This document shows positions 60,250-64,000 of a stretch of 64,000 nt of DNA, piece by piece. Made by a program: the position numbers and the translations under genes. How positions within the stretch are numbered: the stretch's first letter is position 1; every line of letters begins with the position of its first letter. The stretch comes from Mercurialis annua. Its lineage: Eukaryota > Streptophyta > Magnoliopsida > Malpighiales > Euphorbiaceae. The notes beneath the pieces are model-generated. The model saw only the letters and a program-made list of their open reading frames with translations, searched no databases and had not been told where the DNA came from. Location of the stretch: positions 46,119,665 through 46,183,664 of the forward strand of contig NC_065570.1 of assembly GCF_937616625.2 (NCBI RefSeq), written 5' to 3'.

Positions 60250-60905
60250 GGTCCTAATAGTAAAAAAATACCTGAACTTTTGATTTTTTTTTCGTTTATA
60301 GCCCAAATTTTTAAAATCGACAAATTTTAACTCATTTCTCATTTTTCAGTTTCAATTGTAGCTAATTGCTCAAATTTGAGTTGAAACAAAATTCAATATA
60401 CGTTTCATATTAATTCATGTTTGTAATTTTTGATGGTAAAATGATAAATTATAATATTATGAAGCAATATGAACGACAAATTTTAAAAAAAATCACTTTT
60501 ATTTGAGAAATTAGCTGTACTTGAAACTGAAAACAAAAAAAAGGGCTGAAATTGAAGATTTTGAAAGTTTGGGTCATAAACGAATAAAATCGAAAAGATG
60601 GGATTTTTTTATTTTAGCTCATTTCTCATTTTTCAGTTTCAATTATAGTCAATTGTTCAAATTTGAGTTGAAACAAAATTCAATATGTGCTTCATATTAC
60701 TTCATGTTTGGAATTTGTTATGGTAAAATGATAAATTATAATATTATGAAGCAATATGAACGACAAATTAAAAAAAATCACTTTTATTTTGAGATATTAG
60801 CTGTACTTGAAACTGAAAATAAAAAATGGGCTGAAATTAAAGATTTTGAAAGTTTGGGTCATAAACGAAAAAAATCAAAAAGATGAGATTTTTTTTAATT
60901 AAGCC
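60250..60905. mobile_element. Foldback MITE-like element with internal tandem duplication
   Basis: It begins GGTCCTAATAG and ends TTAAGCC; TTTAAAAT flanks it at 60242-60249 and 60906-60913. The outer arms share TTTTTTTTCGTTTATAGCCCAAA and its inverted near-copy. A unit of about 280 bp (60327-60604) is repeated head to tail at 60612-60890, sharing TTCAGTTTCAATT, AAATTATAATATTATGAAGC and AATATGAACGACAAATT. The 121-residue frame 60521-60886 spans the repeat junction and is probably not a gene. Confidence 0.65.
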
Positions 60906-60913
60906 TTTAAAAT

Positions 60914-62220
60914 ATCTTGCTTTATAAAGTTTGAAATTAAACTGATGAAGAATTTTTATTTATTTTTTTCATAAAAATGATCAATAAATTAGCTCACCAC
61001 AAGCAGTGGAGGCAAACAAAACAAAATAATCAAGTTTGATTACAAATCAAATCCAAATTTCTAACAACATAGGCACAAGAAGAAAGAACAAAATCAATAT
61101 CCAAAGTTCTTTGAATTTTCTATTGGCAAGAAAAGACCACTGCCAATAAAAATAAACGTAAGAAAACGGAATAACCCGAGGACAATTTCCATAGCTACTA
61201 ACAACAATCATCAAAGACTAAACACCATAATTTTCTTAACCATGCCGAACACATAAGCTCAATTCGCCATCCAATGTACTCAATCAAAGTTCAATAATTT
61301 CAGAAAATTATTTACCCTTCATAAACGCCATTGCCGAAAGAGTTAGCATCCAATTTACCATCACAACATCTCCATTAGAGATCATGAATATCTTATACAA
61401 ACAAGGAAACAAAACCCCCAAAGTATACTCAAACCCTAGAATTTTCAATCATTAATTATTCAATTTGATCCATGGAAACCTTAAATTTCTTACCTTAGCA
61501 TTATTACCTTAGGTCTAGGATCAATTTGCATCAAGAATTAAGAGATTTGGAAAAGCAGCATGAGTTTTGCACCAAAAGAGTAAGGTTCGGCCGTGGCTTC
61601 TTAAGAATGAAGGAGAAGAAGTCTTTTGGCTATCTTAAGGAAAGGAATGACTTATTTCCTTATAATTCAAGCGGTTGGCAAAAGACTCACTTTAACTCAA
61701 AGTGGCTAATTTGCACTTTAACTCAAACTTTTGACTAACCGTCGTGCTAAACTTTTCAAATAATATCGGAATTCCTTTTCCGATTCATTCTTAATTATTT
61801 TCAATTATAATAATCTTTTCTTTGGATTATTATTGGCTAAAATTCCAATTTTAGCTCAAATGGCCAAATTGCACTTTAACCCTTATTCATACTTAATCGT
61901 CAAATTTACCTTTAAAATGATTTCGTTTATTTACGGAACTTTGGCGATCATTTATTAATAATATTTCACGGACGTTGGTGTGAGTATTATTAGTTTGGGC
62001 TTTCCAATTTATTTATTTTATTTCCTTTCTTTTTAATCCCCCTAAAATCCAATTCGTCAAATAATAACTTCTCGCTGAAATTATTATTTTACGATGAGTT
62101 CAATAGACCCTCTTTAGTCTAAGTCCGTACTGCCCAATCTTAATTCGATATTCTTGACCTTAGTCCATACGATTTAACCTCGTGGCACTTCTACGTAATA
62201 CCTAAAATTCAGGTTATTAC
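60914..62220 (-). repeat. LTR-like sequence, minus orientation
   Basis: Its right end read inverted is TGTAATAACCTGAATTTTAG, a common LTR start, and the body has LTR-like text such as GTTAAAGTGCAATTTGGCC near 61860 and GAAGAAG...GTAAGGTTCGGCCGTGGC near 61580. The left boundary and a second LTR are not found. It abuts the LINE in a place where reverse-transcriptase sequence would be expected to continue. No gene; the frame 61526-61738 lies in the LTR. Confidence 0.5.
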
Positions 62221-62221
62221 A

Positions 62222-63271
62222 ATCGAATCTCAATATTTCACATTCAACTTCTTTAAAGACAAAGGCAGTCCCAAGGACGTAATCGGAAAGTCCTCTATTT
62301 TACAAGATAAAATCTCAGCAGCTAAACTCATAGAATAATCATCCAAGTTAATACCGATGATAGAAGACTTTTGAAAGTTTATTTGGAAGCCAGAAATCAA
62401 TTCAAAACAAATCAAAATTCGACGCAAATCCTATGTTTTTCAAAATCATAAGGAATGAACACTAAAGTATCATCACCAAATTGAAATAGAGAAACCGGAT
62501 TAACCTATCCATAAATATGAATCCCATCCAACAAATCTTTAGAGATAGCCTTATCAAAGATAGCACGCAAGCCTTCTACAATTAACACAAACATCAGAGG
62601 CGAAATTGGATCTCCTTAGCGGATGCCTTTTTCTTTAGAAAAGTTTTCACAGGTAAGCTGTTGTTAATCAACACAACTAACTGTGATGATTTAAAAAGTG
62701 AAGAAATTCAGTGAATCCAAGAACAATCGAAATTCATTCTTTTAAGCATAAAAATAATAAAGTTCCACGAAACTGAATCAAACGCTTTCTTAAAATACAG
62801 TTTAATCATAAGAACCCTCTATCTGCGAGAATGAACCAGGACCGACTGGGAAGTTACTTGAGTTATAAAATTTAGCAAACAAATCCGTAATGTCACCTTT
62901 TAATATCTTCCATGCTTTTTTACAGAAGAAAAAATTAGAACCATCTAGGCCAGGAGACCTGTTATCATCGAATTTAGACAAAGCATTGAAGATTTCAGTC
63001 TCCGAAAAAGGAACTGTGAGTAAATCAACCTAAACATCCAAACGGCTTTTGATGGGAAAATTTGAAAGAGAGAATGGCGGGAACTGCAGCTTCTCCTTAA
63101 AAAGATTCATATAATAAGAGTGAACCTGAGATATAATATCAGTCTGATCCGAGTAAAACATGTTATCCACCGATATCTTAGTAATGATATTAATTCGAGA
63201 TCGATTACAGGAATCGAATGAAAATATTTGGTTTTCTTCTCGCCAAATTGATTCCAATTCAATCTCGATTT
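62222..63271 (-). pseudogene. LINE (L1-type) reverse transcriptase remnant
   Basis: Read on the minus strand through several stops: GDPISPLMFVLIVEGL near 62560-62610 and QFGDDTLVF near 62470 (the usual FADDT motif, with A to G), then FELISGFQINFQKSSIIGIN in 62230-62427. The upstream linker (MALKIEIELESIWREEN..., 63281-63030) also belongs here. At the left it ends abruptly at the LTR-like sequence with no poly-A tail. Too many stops for activity. Confidence 0.85.
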
Positions 63272-64000
63272 TTAAAGCCATAAAGAATCTAGTTGTTTAG
63301 AAACTGTTTCAAAGTCAGCCTGAAGAGAAGAAAGCTGATCAATTTTCGCTTCCTCAAGAGTACGAGAATCAGCTAAACAATCCAACTCGGATATAGACTG
63401 TTGAACATAAATCATCTTCAAATTCAGATCACCAAAATGCGATTTATTCCAAATTTTGATGACAGATCTGAGCTCCTTTAGCTTTGTAACTAAATTCCAA
63501 GAACCATCTTCAGAGACTATAGCCCAAGAAATATCAATAAGAAATAAGAAGTCTGAATGATTCCACCATGCATTGATAGACTTAAAAGGTTTAGGACCCC
63601 AATCCGCAATAACTTCAGAGCAAAATAAGAGTGGAACATGATCCGAGTATGATCTAGGTAACGCCTTAAAAGAATGCTTAGGCCAAAAGGAAAAAGAACT
63701 TGGGGAGATAAAGCATCTGTCTATTTTAGACCTCGATAATCTATTATACCAAGTAAAAATACCACCTTCTAAAGGCACTTCTAGCAAAGATGATGAATTA
63801 ATAAACTCAAAGAAGTCCTTCATCGAATTATAGAAACCTGTACAGTTAAGCCTCTTAGTAGGATCCAAGATTTCATTGAAATCTCCTAGAAAAATACAAA
63901 GCTTATCTGTTGCCAATTCACTAAGAATATCTTGCCAAAAAATGGAACGATCCCTCGGGCAATTACACGCATATACCAAAATCAGTCTCATATTAGAAGA
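63272..64000 (-). pseudogene. LINE ORF2 endonuclease domain (runs off the window)
   Basis: An open frame of 239 residues from 63991, continuing beyond the window edge. GDFNEILDP and SKIDRCFIS, then SYSDHVPLLF are the hallmark motifs of the exonuclease-endonuclease-phosphatase (APE-type) domain of plant L1 elements, which nicks target DNA before reverse transcription. The N-terminal catalytic part lies outside. A frame break at 63272 separates it from the reverse transcriptase. Confidence 0.88.

Noticed and set aside
60521..60886. 121-residue gene at 60.5 kb
   Set aside because: The frame spans the junction of a tandem duplication inside a foldback element; the two halves repeat the same words and no protein family is recognised.

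Overview
This is nuclear DNA of a flowering plant, most likely a eudicot. The evidence is AT-rich sequence, GT-AG introns of 79-598 bp, a plant F-box gene of the SKIP16 type, a plant defensin, and deeply nested plant LTR retrotransposons. I cannot name the species. Only two host genes are supported: an apparently intact five-exon SKIP16-like F-box gene on the minus strand (2782-5812) and an apparently intact two-exon defensin gene on the plus strand (56188-56506). Nearly everything else is transposable element, almost all of it broken.

Layout. 1-1625: decayed gag of an LTR retrotransposon split by a foldback MITE. 2782-5812: SKIP16, with another MITE about 105 bp upstream of its ATG. 6824-25640: a nest. 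A Tat-like Ty3/gypsy element (5' LTR 6824-7406) has lost its pol region but keeps protease remnants and a spliced antisense ORF. It is cut by a minus-strand gypsy element (A, 11204-16087), which carries a solo LTR (B, 13241-15006, 5-bp target duplication) and is abutted by a Tekay/Del-type chromovirus (C, 16088-24135). C is cut off inside its chromodomain by another LTR fragment. 25686-28788 and 33910-34000: host-like DNA that is duplicated at 56745-58980 and partly again at 58868-59960. The first copy collected four MITEs and a CACTA element (28789-33906), which itself carries a 4-kb Mutator-like composite. 35411-54787: a second Tekay element (E) holding a GC-rich hAT MITE and a complete non-autonomous LTR element (F, 37813-48579, target duplication GTAGA). 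54897-60905: defensin, MITEs, a SINE and the duplicated blocks. 60906-62220: a minus-strand LTR-like sequence. 62222-64000: a minus-strand L1-type LINE.

How the parts fit. No element in the window has intact coding capacity. Tekay elements C and E encode (in broken form) gag, protease, reverse transcriptase, RNase H, integrase and a chromodomain. F has no coding domain but shares LTR, primer-binding site, leader and polypurine tract with E, so it was probably mobilised by E-like proteins. The MITEs have 8-10 bp target duplications and mostly GG...CC ends, which points to Mutator-like transposases encoded elsewhere. Because the 26-28 kb block is duplicated at 57-58 kb, several insertions can be checked against an empty site within this same window.

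I found no CRISPR array, no bacterial-type operon and no structural tRNA or rRNA gene. The most informative content is the MITE cohort with exact 9-bp duplications and paired empty sites, the gene-free LTR element nested in its likely helper, and the unusual 5' end of element E.
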